From contig JAANDG010000392.1 of NCBI GenBank assembly GCA_036852015.1, positions 1 through 64,000 of the forward strand: a stretch of 64,000 nt of DNA, read 5' to 3'. Source of the stretch: Pelodera strongyloides (lineage: Eukaryota; Nematoda; Chromadorea; Rhabditida; Rhabditidae). Made by a program: the position numbers and the translations under genes. How positions within the stretch are numbered: the first letter of the stretch is position 1; every line of letters begins with the position of its first letter. This document shows positions 32,001 through 41,158 of the stretch, one piece after another. The notes under the pieces were generated by a model. That model was not told where the DNA came from and made no database searches. It was given only the letters and a program-made list of their open reading frames with translations.

Positions 32001-34504
32001 CGCACTACGGTACTCACACAGTACGGTACTCGCGCACTACGGTACTCACGCACTACTGTACTCGCGCACTGCACGGAAAGAAACCACCGGACGTAAACCC
32101 TTGCAATGCCTTGCATACTATAATAACGTCTATCAATAATATTTGTTTGAATCCACACATGATAACTCTCAGTAATTGATCTGTCAGTAACTAATTTACC
32201 CATCTGAATCTATCTTCCCGAAGCGTTCTATCAGGTCTATTGAAGAATTGAAGCTCCTCGTTGTCCTTGTGATCCTTGTCATGTGAAACACCTATAAATA
32301 GATATTAAAGAAACGCAAACATACATACATAACACTCACTATAAAGATAAACTACAATTATATGATTGGCGCAGAAAAGAGGAATAATTGCAACAGATAA
32401 ATAGATATTGATTATAATCGATCGATTATAATCAATATACAGGCGAATTGACATCAAAGTAAAAGACACACTAACCTGCAACCTATCCATCGCGGCTCTC
32501 GTGGAGAAATGTTTAGCCAAATTAGAATAACGGTTTATTTATCACAAATTTGCATATTCTTTGCATTCGTAATTTATAAGACACGTTGTCAAGACTCAAG
32601 ACTGAATGCTTACATTGTATTTGACTCACGAAAATAGTACTTTGCAGCAAATACATATCAATGAATGAGAACTAATGCAGTGTTAGTTAATTCAGTAGGT
32701 TGTCTACAAGTAAGGAAGCATTCGAAATGTACATTTTTCGGAAAAGAAAAGAAAAAAGTGGTTCGAGGTGGACACCGAGAAAAAAATAATACATGCAAAA
32801 TAATTGTCGAAAATGCAAATGTACCGTAATTGAAACTAAAATCAATCGATCATTTGCATGTGTATGCGTGGCCATTGCTAATTAATGAAGAAGATTATTA
32901 TATTGTGCCACCAGCCGGGCTGTTTGAATCGGCCTTCGGCCGCTTGCTTCTCTATACGTCCAAGGCTTCGTTGCGGAGTTCATGGCAAACTCTTCTCCAT
33001 TATACATACATTTGCCTGATCTTGCAAGGAAGACTACTGTATTCCTCATGTAGAATATTTGTAGCTTTATGAGCCTTCATTATAATAAGATTATTTAGGA
33101 TGTTTTTGCTTCAATTCTCTCCCGTCCTTTCACGGAGACTGTTTGTTATTCATGTCACCCGAATGACGTTGCCGCCTTCTGGAGTCTTCTTTTCGCCATT
33201 TCTAAGGTATGTGAATGCCTAACTAAGGGAACAGTGAACGACATAAAAGTGGGTGAACCCATTCCGCGACGGTCCGCTGCTCTCTTTTCGTGGGCCAGCC
33301 CATTTGGTGACCATTTCGCGACTATGTGGGGACCTTATTTCGTCGAAAACTGTCTTCAACTGCACGAAATGGTCATGAACCAGTCACCAAACGGTCACGA
33401 GATAGTTTTTTTTCGGATAAAAGGACTTTTTTTGTTGACTTTCATTACTAAACATATATATAGTAGGTTGATGTTGCTCTTTCCAGGTAGTCGAACTGGG
33501 TGACACACTATTCGTTGTATTACGTAAGAAACCGCTCATCTTTCTACATTATTATCACCACGCGGCAGTTCTCATCTATACGGTACACTCCGGTGAGTTA
33601 GAATACTAAGAACCTAAATGCTCTGGAAATCCATGTTCATCAGTTTGAGCAAGTTGCGCACACCCCGTTTACATTTTCGTCTACCATGTTTCTATTCAAG
33701 TGACGGTCTGACATGCCTACACTAGCTGGACGAGTGCCAAAAAATCGTCGTACGAACATAGGAATAATAATAATAATATTTTCTTTTCAGGCGCTGAACA
33801 CACTGCTGCTGGACGTGTTTTCATCGTAATGAATTATTTCGCTCATTCCTGCATGTACACTTATTATGCAGTCAGCGCCCTCGGATATCGATTCCCCAAG
33901 TAAGAAGTATTGATTTTTTTAATCAGTCGAATTGTTTATTTATTACGTTTTCGTAACTGTTCTAAACAATAGTGCAATTATATACGAGCTGGAGACCCCT
34001 ATAATATGTAGTGAACGCATGTTATTTATTCAGAATCGTCTCGATGACAGTGACGACAGTGCAAACAGTTCAGATGTTGGCCGGAGTTGGCGTCTCTTAT
34101 TTGGTTTACAAGATCCGCACCGAGTCGAATATGCCGTAAGTTACAACTAAATGGGGAAGCTTGGTCAGCGCGCCATGCGTGTGCCGCGCTCTACTCTATT
34201 TTGCGGTTATTTATGCCAGGAGTTCGCCACATGTGGTAACAATAGTTTACCGTGTTGCCCAAGTTCGTGCTCACGGAACTCTTTTTTTTTGTGGCCAATT
34301 GGAACCTATGGAAACTACTAACCTGGTCGTTGCAATTACTTGCAATTATCTAAATGTTACAATTTCAGATGTCAACAATCGATGGCAAACCTCTACTTGG
34401 CATTCACAATTTACATCACTTTCGCCATTCTCTTCATTCAATTCTTCATAAATGCCTACGTTCGGGTCGGCAAGAAGGCCAGAAAAGAGAAGAAGACCAA
34501 CTAA
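25705..34504 (+). CDS. ELOVL6-type very-long-chain fatty acid elongase, eight exons, 297 residues
   Basis: Exons 25705-25811, 26103-26190, 26485-26622, 33099-33206, 33487-33592, 33791-33899, 34034-34135 and 34369-34504 give 894 nt with all phases closed. The ELO family condenses malonyl-CoA with acyl-CoA in the ER membrane, the first step of chain elongation. Visible family features: NYRYKYALSFEK near the N-terminus, [16 protein letters not shown], the basic-loop [17 protein letters not shown], the catalytic histidine box HYYHH (HxxHH) near residue 171, then [14 protein letters not shown], as in ELOVL3/6 (saturated and monounsaturated substrates). Several hydrophobic segments fit a multi-pass protein. 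The C-terminus KKTN is a KKxx ER-retrieval signal. Length matches the family. Intron 3 is 6.5 kb and full of elements, while the others are 74-300 bp. The last exon is duplicated at 39919. Confidence 0.93.
25965..26046. repeat. GA microsatellite
   Basis: (GAGAAA)n/(GA)n tract in intron 1 of the elongase gene. Confidence 0.85.
28121..30156. mobile_element. 2.0-kb DNA element with GC-rich terminal inverted repeats
   Basis: The left end (CTTTCGCTGGCGTGCGGTCA, then AAAAGCACGCGTGC) is matched in inverted orientation at the right end (GCACGCGTGCTTCATAAATG, then ACCGCACGCCAGCGAAGCG). Sub-terminal GCACGCGTG motifs recur inside both ends. No transposase frame is visible, so it looks non-autonomous. 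Inside are exon-like blocks with good splice sites (28381-28458, 28877-28933, 29616-29654) and an AATAAA at about 29891; the first two join in frame. It lies in intron 3 of the elongase gene, directly beside the next element. Confidence 0.6.
30181..31310. mobile_element. 1.1-kb TIR element with about 130-bp inverted ends
   Basis: The left end runs from ATATTCACAATGTTGTAAAT through AAGCTACCTCACATTTATA and TACGCC. The right end is its imperfect inverse, from GGCGT through TATAAATGTGAGGTAACTTA to ACAGCATTGTGAATT. The interior is rich in CCGAGTATTTTCCG and GAGCTCGG motifs and holds a perfect long palindrome. No transposase is visible. Confidence 0.7.
30972..31100. repeat. Perfect 43-bp inverted repeat with 43-bp spacer
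   Basis: The arm 30972-31014 (TGTTTCCGAGTATTTTCCGC ... GGCCCGCG) is the exact reverse complement of 31058-31100. It lies inside the 1.1-kb TIR element and is a candidate cruciform. The related motifs at 30405-30550 are less regular. Confidence 0.95.
31753..32073. repeat. 16-bp minisatellite, about 20 copies
   Basis: Unit GGTACTCGCGCACTGC with G/A and C/T variants, closely spaced at 16 bp. Because 16 is not a multiple of 3 and the unit lacks stops in most phases, both strands show ORFs of about 100-130 codons that repeat every 16 residues. These are read-through of the repeat. Confidence 0.93.
32200..32518 (-). CDS. Possible two-exon minus-strand gene inside the elongase intron (weak)
   Basis: On the minus strand an ATG-led stretch (32518-32474) [15 protein letters not shown] ends at a GTTAG donor, and a second block (about 32292-32200) follows a TTTATAG acceptor. 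In phase 0 the second block is open to a stop (ending GKIDSDG). In another phase it is also open and ends REDRFRWVN. Since two frames are open I cannot choose, and the block may not be coding. No family is recognised. Confidence 0.2.
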
Positions 34505-35295
34505 GTTATCGATTTTCTTACCTGATTTTATTGATTTTTTTCGATGTCCCATTATTGTCGATTTCACGTGCCACCAAAAACACAATATCTATGAGTTTTT
34601 TGTTTGATTAGCCAGTAATGGCCGCTAATTATATATTTGCAAGTTGGGCCCTTTTCCAAAGTTCGCGCCAAACGATTTAAACCAAAAAAATAAAAGTAAA
34701 TAATTAATTTCTCTTAATTTTGTTGCTTTGAGTTTCCGTAAGCCTCAACACCTCTAGATTCACATACAGGTCTTTCAGCCGTGCATTTTATTTCATTTTG
34801 GTGCCAAATAGTTTGCAATATGGTTTACAAGATTTTTATACAGTTGTTTTTTATTCAGAAATAATAATTTTTTTCAGGTCTTTTATTCAGAAATAATAAT
34901 AATTTGTCAGCGGAGATATGCCACCGTTTTACGTCCATGTTATTGTCATTTCAATAAATTTATAAAATTTGATGTCTTTTGAAACCTGACGTTTCAGCAT
35001 GTTTCAGTTTCAGCGTAAAGCCGAGTAAGTTTGTTTTTAGGTGTTTTTTTAGCCGCAATCTTTATAATGTATCCATAAGAGTAACAGGAAATTCCTCAGG
35101 CTACAAAAAATATTCACGATAATAAAGGATGTGCATGTTTGGTATAATTTGATGGAGACTCAATTTACAAACAATATTTATTCAGTTCTGCAACCATATA
35201 CAGAAAAATAGTCTCAAGCGGAGAAGCTCACGGGATTGTAATATTTAGTGAATAAAACAAGTTCTTTGTTTATTTACTTTACTCTCATATCTATA
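34144..35295. repeat. 1.15-kb direct duplication, left copy
   Basis: Runs from CAACTAAATGGGGAAGCTTG, 9 bp inside intron 7 of the elongase, through its last exon (34369-34504) and 3' UTR to ACTCTCATATCTATA. It is repeated at 39694-40850 with near identity. The differences I see are mostly one-base changes in homopolymer runs plus GATTAGCCAGTAATGG against GATTTAGCCACGTAATGG. An AATAAA for the elongase mRNA lies at about 34690. Confidence 0.95.
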
Positions 35296-35331
35296 CTTGC
35301 TAATTTTTGCCATCGCGAGCGGCTGCTAGCT

Positions 35332-36154
35332 ATGACTTCAGCTGTTATTTCCGATATGGAGGTCTCCGACAATCCACCTGGTGAGCAATCAGATTATGAA
35401 AAGATTTTACAATGCTCGCCGGAACGTTTTTCTAATGTTCTGTCCAAATTTCAATCTGAGCAAGCTTCTGTGACTTTAGACGGAGACGAACTTGTCGTCC
35501 TTCGAAATGCACTTTTAGGCTTGAACAATTTTGCGGTAGAAACACTTCAGGGTAAATCGGCTATTTTGATGAATGTTGTTAAGGAGGAAAAGAGGCAGAG
35601 ATCTGCCGTATTTTCCATGAAACAAGAGAATATTAATGTTCAGGCACCTGCATCCTCTGAAGATGCTGTTACATCGGCATTGAATGAGGAAGTTAGGGAG
35701 GAAATGAAAGTGCGGTCTATACTTAGATTTTCTTGGCGTACGGGGGAAGCCCATTACCGTCTATCGTATGTCGCCCCACTTAGTTAAGGTGGAGCTCTCC
35801 TCTCGTGGAGCTCTAATGGCCCTTCTCGCTAGGAGAAGCAAGCTGAAGGGTAGCGTCTATAGCGGGGTGTTCGTTCGTGAATCGCTGTCAAGGGAGGACC
35901 GCGACAGGGAACGGGCACTTCGGAGGCGTCGTGCATATTGTGAGGAGGTCGAGCCTAACAAGTGGGTTCTTTACAAGAACGCCTTGAGGTTGCGGACTGA
36001 TCTCAGTACTGACCGAACCTCTGAGGCGCCCCTTCCACCAGTCGATTGGAACCCTCCTGGGCACCGTTTCCCGGCGAACGCTTCGCACAGAGGACGACAC
36101 CCAGCGGCTGGTTCTCCTTCGGGCTCTCCTCCTCGTAAGATCGTAAAAAACTAA
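35332..36154 (+). pseudogene. LINE ORF1, frameshifted
   Basis: The first part (MTSAVISDMEVSDNPPGEQS onward) has an acidic, Ser-rich N-terminus and a helical middle. Near 35730 the frame is lost, and the next frame carries the better conserved part: PHLVKVELSSRGALMALLAR, SLSREDRDRERALRRRR and a basic tail. The RED-RERALRRRR pattern is common in ORF1 proteins of CR1-like elements, which chaperone the element's RNA. The break is a single-base shift, so it could be decay or a sequencing error. Confidence 0.6.
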
Positions 36155-39020
36155 ATAGAGCGCATCTGCGTGCAGAGACTAATATTCGAGTTTTCTATTT
36201 TAATGCGAGAAGTATTGTTAAGAGGGTTAATGAACTAAATGCCATATTGGCACAAGAAGATTTTGATGTAGTTTTGGTTTCCGAATCTTGGTTAAAGGAT
36301 CATATCCCCAGTGGAATGATATTAGGTAATCTGCCATATTATTTAATCAGAGAAGATAGGGTGTGTAAAAAAGGGGGTGGGTGTTGCATTCTTGTAAAGA
36401 AAAGTCTTCTTTGGAGAAGGGTTGGGTCCAAGTCAACTAATAATTTTGATTATCTTTGCATTGACTTGGAAGACGTATTATATGCTTCTCAGCTTCGTCT
36501 TATTATAGTTTACCGTGCTCCCTCGTGTAACAGTAATTCAGTTGATAATATGCCCTTATATGATGCACTTTCATCTCTTCTTTCAGATGGTAAACCATCC
36601 GTACTAGTAGGAGATATTAACGTAAATGTCAACATTACGAATGGGACCTTCTCAAATAAGTATGGCCAGCATTTTCTTAACTTTGTTGAATCTCTAGACC
36701 TCACATCCCATATTAACCAGGCCACCCGTAAAGGAAACCAATTAGACTATTTGCTAAGTACATCTCCCAGTCTTATAACAAAATCAGAAGTTTCTCCTCC
36801 TTTAGCAGACCATCACTCTATAACTTTTACGTGCATTTTTCCTCAACCCGAGAACCAGTCTAGACTGATCCGTAATTATAGACATGCAAATTGGGCTATC
36901 ATACAGGATAATTTGAATATTGACTGGATTTCCGCTCTCTGCCCATACAGTGATTTGAATAACTTGTATGCAAATTTCTGTTCAATTGTTACTTCTGTTA
37001 TTGATCAACATGTTCCGTATACGAGAATTCATATGAAAACAGAGCAATATCCCAAGCACATTCAAAAGTTAATTCATCATAAGAATCGTTTATCGCGTAG
37101 TTATATTTGCACCCCAAATGCACAATCTAATCTCGAATTGGTCCGTATTTCTGCCATTCTACAAAATCACATAAGAAAATTTCTCGCTGCTAAGAAAAGA
37201 AAAACTTTGGCAGAAATTTTGGAAGCAAACGATTTTATAATTATATAAATTCTCGGATTCGTTCAAAGGAGTCTATGGCAGCAATTTATGATTCGAATAA
37301 CAATTCTATGGCTTATGGTAAAAAAGAAAAATCTGAATTGCTTTCGAAACAATTTTTGTCTGTTTTTACCCATGATAACGGAAACTTTCCTACAGTTATA
37401 GAAACAAATACGAGGTTTCAACATTGTTTAATGAGAACTCTTTTACCATATGAGGTAGAAAAGGAACTCAGCAATCTCAAATTCTCCTTATCTGATACTT
37501 CTGATAAAATTCCTCAATTATTCCTCAAAAGTGCCGCCAACAATTAGCAGAACCATTGTCCTATATATTTAATCTATCTGTTGAGCAAGGGGTAGTTCCT
37601 AGTGTTTGGAACAAGGGCTTGTCACAACACCGATTCCAAAACAAAAAACCCCACGCTACCCGTTGACTACAGACCAATTACTATATTACCTTCCACTAGC
37701 AAATGTCTCGAAAAGTTTGTATTGAGAGAACTTCAAAAATGGATGAAAAGGCTTAATATTCTTCCACCTGAGCAGTACGGTTTCGTAAAAGGGAAAAGTC
37801 TCGATCTACAGCTCTTAGAATGTCAACATATGTATGTGCAACAAATTGATGACGGAGGCTATGTAGATGTCATATACATCGATTTAGCTAAAGCGTTTGA
37901 TTCTGTGAGTCATGAAAAGTTGATTTATAAGATCCAATCTCTTGGCCTACCAACCCAACTTGTGCATTGGATTCAATCCTACTTAGAGAACAGAACTTTT
38001 CGTGTAAAAGTAGATGATGTGCTTTCGGATGAATATCCCGCACCTTCTGGTGTTCCTCAGGGAGGAGTCCTAAGTTCCAACTCTATTTATATTGTATCTT
38101 TCTGACTTACCCAAATGTTTAGCTTGTTGTCCTAACGTCAAGGTTTCTATTTTTGCTGATGACGTAAAACTTTTTCTACGATACTCTAATACCTCTCATC
38201 GTTGGTTGATGAACTTGATTTATGCCTGCGTAAATTAGAAGAATACTGCGTAAAATGGCAATTGAAAATTGCGACTCTTAAATGTGCTTCCTTACATATT
38301 GGTCGAAACAACCCTCACAATTTTTATAGCATACAAGGCCAGCTTGTGAAATCCAAAAATTCGGCGCGTGACTTAGGCGTAATATTTGACGAGTCCTTGT
38401 CCTTTTCTGAACATATCTCCATTACCACAACTAAGGCACTCCGCTGCTTCTATGGTATAAATAGTACACTCCAACTAAGAGACCCCCGTCTTCTCATAAA
38501 GGCTTACAATGTATGGGTTCTACCTATACTCGAATTTGCCTCATGTGTTTGGAATCCATACTTATCGATCCATATAAAGCAACTGGAAGATGTACAGGCT
38601 ACAATTACGTGGATCATTTTCAAAAAATGTGCAAAACCAGGTATTATTATTCCGAAATACTCTGAACGGCTCAAGATATTGGGTCTAAAAAGTTTACAAG
38701 AACGGCGCATTCAAAAAGATCTCATTACATCTTTCAAAATCATAAAGCGTGAGGTGGATATAGATAGTAGTAAATACTATGCGTGGAGGCCAATGAGCAG
38801 ATCAAGCTACTTTAATCTGAGTATTGAATTCAGTCGCAAAAATGTCAATTTTCACTCTTTCTTTATAAGAACGGCGAGGTGGCTTTCAAACGCAAATTTT
38901 CCGCTAGACGCGCTAGTGTCACAAAATTCTCATGTCTTTAAGAAAAAACTGAAAGCAATTGATATCCTTGAATGTCTCGGAGTTGAAAAAATGGAAAACA
39001 TTATCTCTGTTAACCGTTGA
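36150..39020 (+). pseudogene. LINE ORF2: AP-endonuclease and reverse transcriptase, broken
   Basis: The endonuclease frame is open from about 36150 to 37248: RVFYFNARSIV, then VLVSESWL, later VLVGDINVN and a C-terminal LADHHSITF, the SDH-type catalytic end. The RT follows in at least three frames: 37275-37547, about 37602-38085 (DYRPITILPSTSKCLEKF; YIDLAKAFDSVSH; GVPQGGVLS) and 38085-39020, which starts with LFILYLSDLP and contains FADDVKLFL, the RT active-site motif with both aspartates. The thumb region ends in DLGVIFDESLSFSEHI and WVLPILEFASCVWNP. Frameshifts near 37248, 37550 and 38085 and one near 38200 leave it nonfunctional as read. Confidence 0.85.
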
Positions 39021-39693
39021 TTCATTTAGAATACGCTGACTATCAATTAGTGGAATTTACAGCATGCTGGAGCGACTATCGCAACAACGGGATAAATCAT
39101 AATTCTTTCTTTTCTTTCCATTTATATTCCTTGCCTTTTCAAAGACACCAATTCACTAATGCAGCACCATGTGCATGTATACTCAAGCATATACGGGCTT
39201 ATACGTTACACTCTTGAAGAATAATCAGAAGGAGGTTCTACATAAACAGTTAACCCTTTTATTATACATTTATAAGTTGTTTAGCTACGTAGCGCATGCG
39301 GACTCCTGCGGGTGGAGGGTAGTGACGATGCTAGGCCCCTACTTCACTTGTGTGATGGCCCTGAGAACGTATTTGCTTGTTGATTACTGTGGTTGTGTAC
39401 TTTATGTGTTGCACGTTTAGGTTTGTTGAGAACGTGAACACGTAGTTCTTTTGTTGAGGTAACGTGGCTAAATTAAACTAAAAACAAAATACGGGTTGGC
39501 TGTGTATGTGGGACCAAATTCTTTGTTTCGCTTTCAACATTTTCTTTGTGAACTCTTGTGGATTTACATCTATATACATATACTGTTGGTGGAATTATTT
39601 CCAAGTATCTATATTATCTACTTTGATTTTTTTCTTTTCATCGTCTCTCACGGCGTTGCGCTCTTTTAATGAGTATAATAAATATTCAATATT

Positions 39694-40850
39694 CAACTAA
39701 ATGGGGAAGCTTGGTCAGCGCGCCATGCGTGTGCCGCGCTCTACTCTATTTTGCGGTTATTTATGCCAGGAGTTCGCCACATGTGGTAACAATAGTTTAC
39801 CGTGTTGCCCAAGTTCGTGCTCACGGAACTCTTTTTTTTTGTGGCCAATTGGAACCTATGGAAACTACTAACCTGGTCGTTGCAATTACTTGCAATTATC
39901 TAAATGTTACAATTTCAGATGTCAACAATCGATGGCAAACCTCTACTTGGCATTCACAATTTACATCACTTTCGCCATTCTCTTCATTCAATTCTTCATA
40001 AATGCCTACGTTCGGGTCGGCAAGAAGGCCAGAAAAGAGAAGAAGACCAACTAAGTTATCGATTTTCTTACCTGATTTTATTGATTTTTTCGATGTCCCA
40101 TTATTGTCGATTTCACGTGCCACCAAAAACACAATATCTATGAGTTTTTTGTTTGATTTAGCCACGTAATGGCCGCTAATTTATATATTTGCAAGTTGGG
40201 CCCTTTTCCAAAGTTCGCGCCAAACGATTAAACCAAAAAAATAAAAAGTAAATAATTAATTTCTCTTAATTTTGTTGCTTTGAGTTTCCGTAAGCCTCAA
40301 CACCTCTAGATTCACATACAGGTCTTTCAGCCGTGCATTTTATTTCATTTTGGTGCCAAATAGTTTGCAATATGGTTTACAAGATTTTTATACAGTTGTT
40401 TTTTTATTCAGAAATAATAATTTTTTTTCAGGTCTTTTATTCAGAAATAATAATAATTTGTCAGCGGAGATATGCCACCGTTTTACGTCCATGTTATTGT
40501 CATTTTCAATAAATTTATAAAATTTGATGTCTTTTGAAACCTGACGTTTCAGCATGTTTCAGTTTCAGCGTAAAGCCGAGTAAGTTTGTTTTTAGGTGTT
40601 TTTTTAGCCGCAATCTTTATAATGTATCCATAAGAGTAACAGGAAATTCCTCAGGCTACAAAAAATATTCACGATAATAAAGGATGTGCATGTTTGGTAT
40701 AATTTGATGGAGACTCAATTTACAAACAATATTTATTCAGTTCTGCAACCATATACAGAAAAATAGTCTCAAGCGGAGAAGCTCACGGGATTGTAATATT
40801 TAGTGAATAAAACAAGTTCTTTGTTTATTTACTTTACTCTCATATCTATA
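39694..40850. repeat. 1.15-kb direct duplication, right copy
   Basis: Second copy of 34144-35295, beginning CAACTAAATGGGGAAGCTTG directly at the 3' end of the LINE and ending CTCATATCTATA. It contains a full copy of the last elongase exon. Confidence 0.95.
39919..40054 (+). pseudogene. Duplicated last exon of the elongase gene
   Basis: Identical in reading to 34369-34504, with the same TTTCAG acceptor, and encodes the same last 45 codons ending KKTN and TAA. It has no upstream elongase exons of its own except through the intact gene 5.4 kb away, so splicing from exon 7 to this copy would give the same protein with a different 3' UTR. Probably a passive by-product of the duplication. Confidence 0.85.
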
Positions 40851-41158
40851 TCTTAAACAGGATGTGGGGTTTCTCAGAGTTGTTCCATAATCGAGTCTGC
40901 AATGAGGAAATATAAATTAATATATTATGTGACACACTTTTATGCTCTTGAACGACACACCCTTGACACATCATTGATAACACGACTTGACGCCATTTGG
41001 CATTTGTCAGTGAAACACGCTTCACCCTTGTTGACACGTTTGGATACATGATTGACACTTTTTGCACTATTCGACATATGGGGACAACACTTACACCCTT
41101 GACACTACTTTACAATCTTTGACACAAATTGACAATTTGTGGCATAAGATAATGACAA
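40851..41158. other. Spacer between duplication and large minus-strand gene
   Basis: About 300 bp, mostly the 3' UTR side of the large gene. It is rich in short TTGACAC / GACACTT words in no regular spacing. No ORF of interest. A G9 run at about 41468-41476 lies nearby in the gene's last intron. Confidence 0.4.

Larger units (their letters stand above)
35296..39693 (+). mobile_element. Degraded non-LTR (LINE) retrotransposon of APE-RT type, 4.4 kb
   Basis: Fills exactly the gap between the two copies of the 1.15-kb duplication. It encodes an ORF1 with a basic nucleic-acid-binding-like C-terminal part, then an ORF2 with an AP-endonuclease domain followed by a reverse transcriptase, an order typical of CR1/Jockey-group LINEs. 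There are no LTRs of its own and no integrase. The 3' region (39021-39693) is AT-rich and ends in AATAAATATTCAATATT rather than a long poly(A). Several frameshifts interrupt both frames. Confidence 0.85.

Noticed and set aside
31690..32203. Several 67-132 codon ORFs around 31.7-32.2 kb
   Set aside because: All are translations of the 16-bp minisatellite in different frames.
33234..33503. 89-codon plus-strand ORF in intron 4 of the elongase
   Set aside because: It lies between two well-supported exons and includes intron sequence with a partly self-complementary GGTGACCATTTCG / CGAAATGGTCATG repeat; no splice or family support.
34144..40850. An LTR retrotransposon reading, with the 1.15-kb direct repeats as LTRs
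   Set aside because: The repeats contain a host elongase exon and 3' UTR, the internal element has APE endonuclease and a LINE-type RT, and there is no integrase, protease or primer-binding site.
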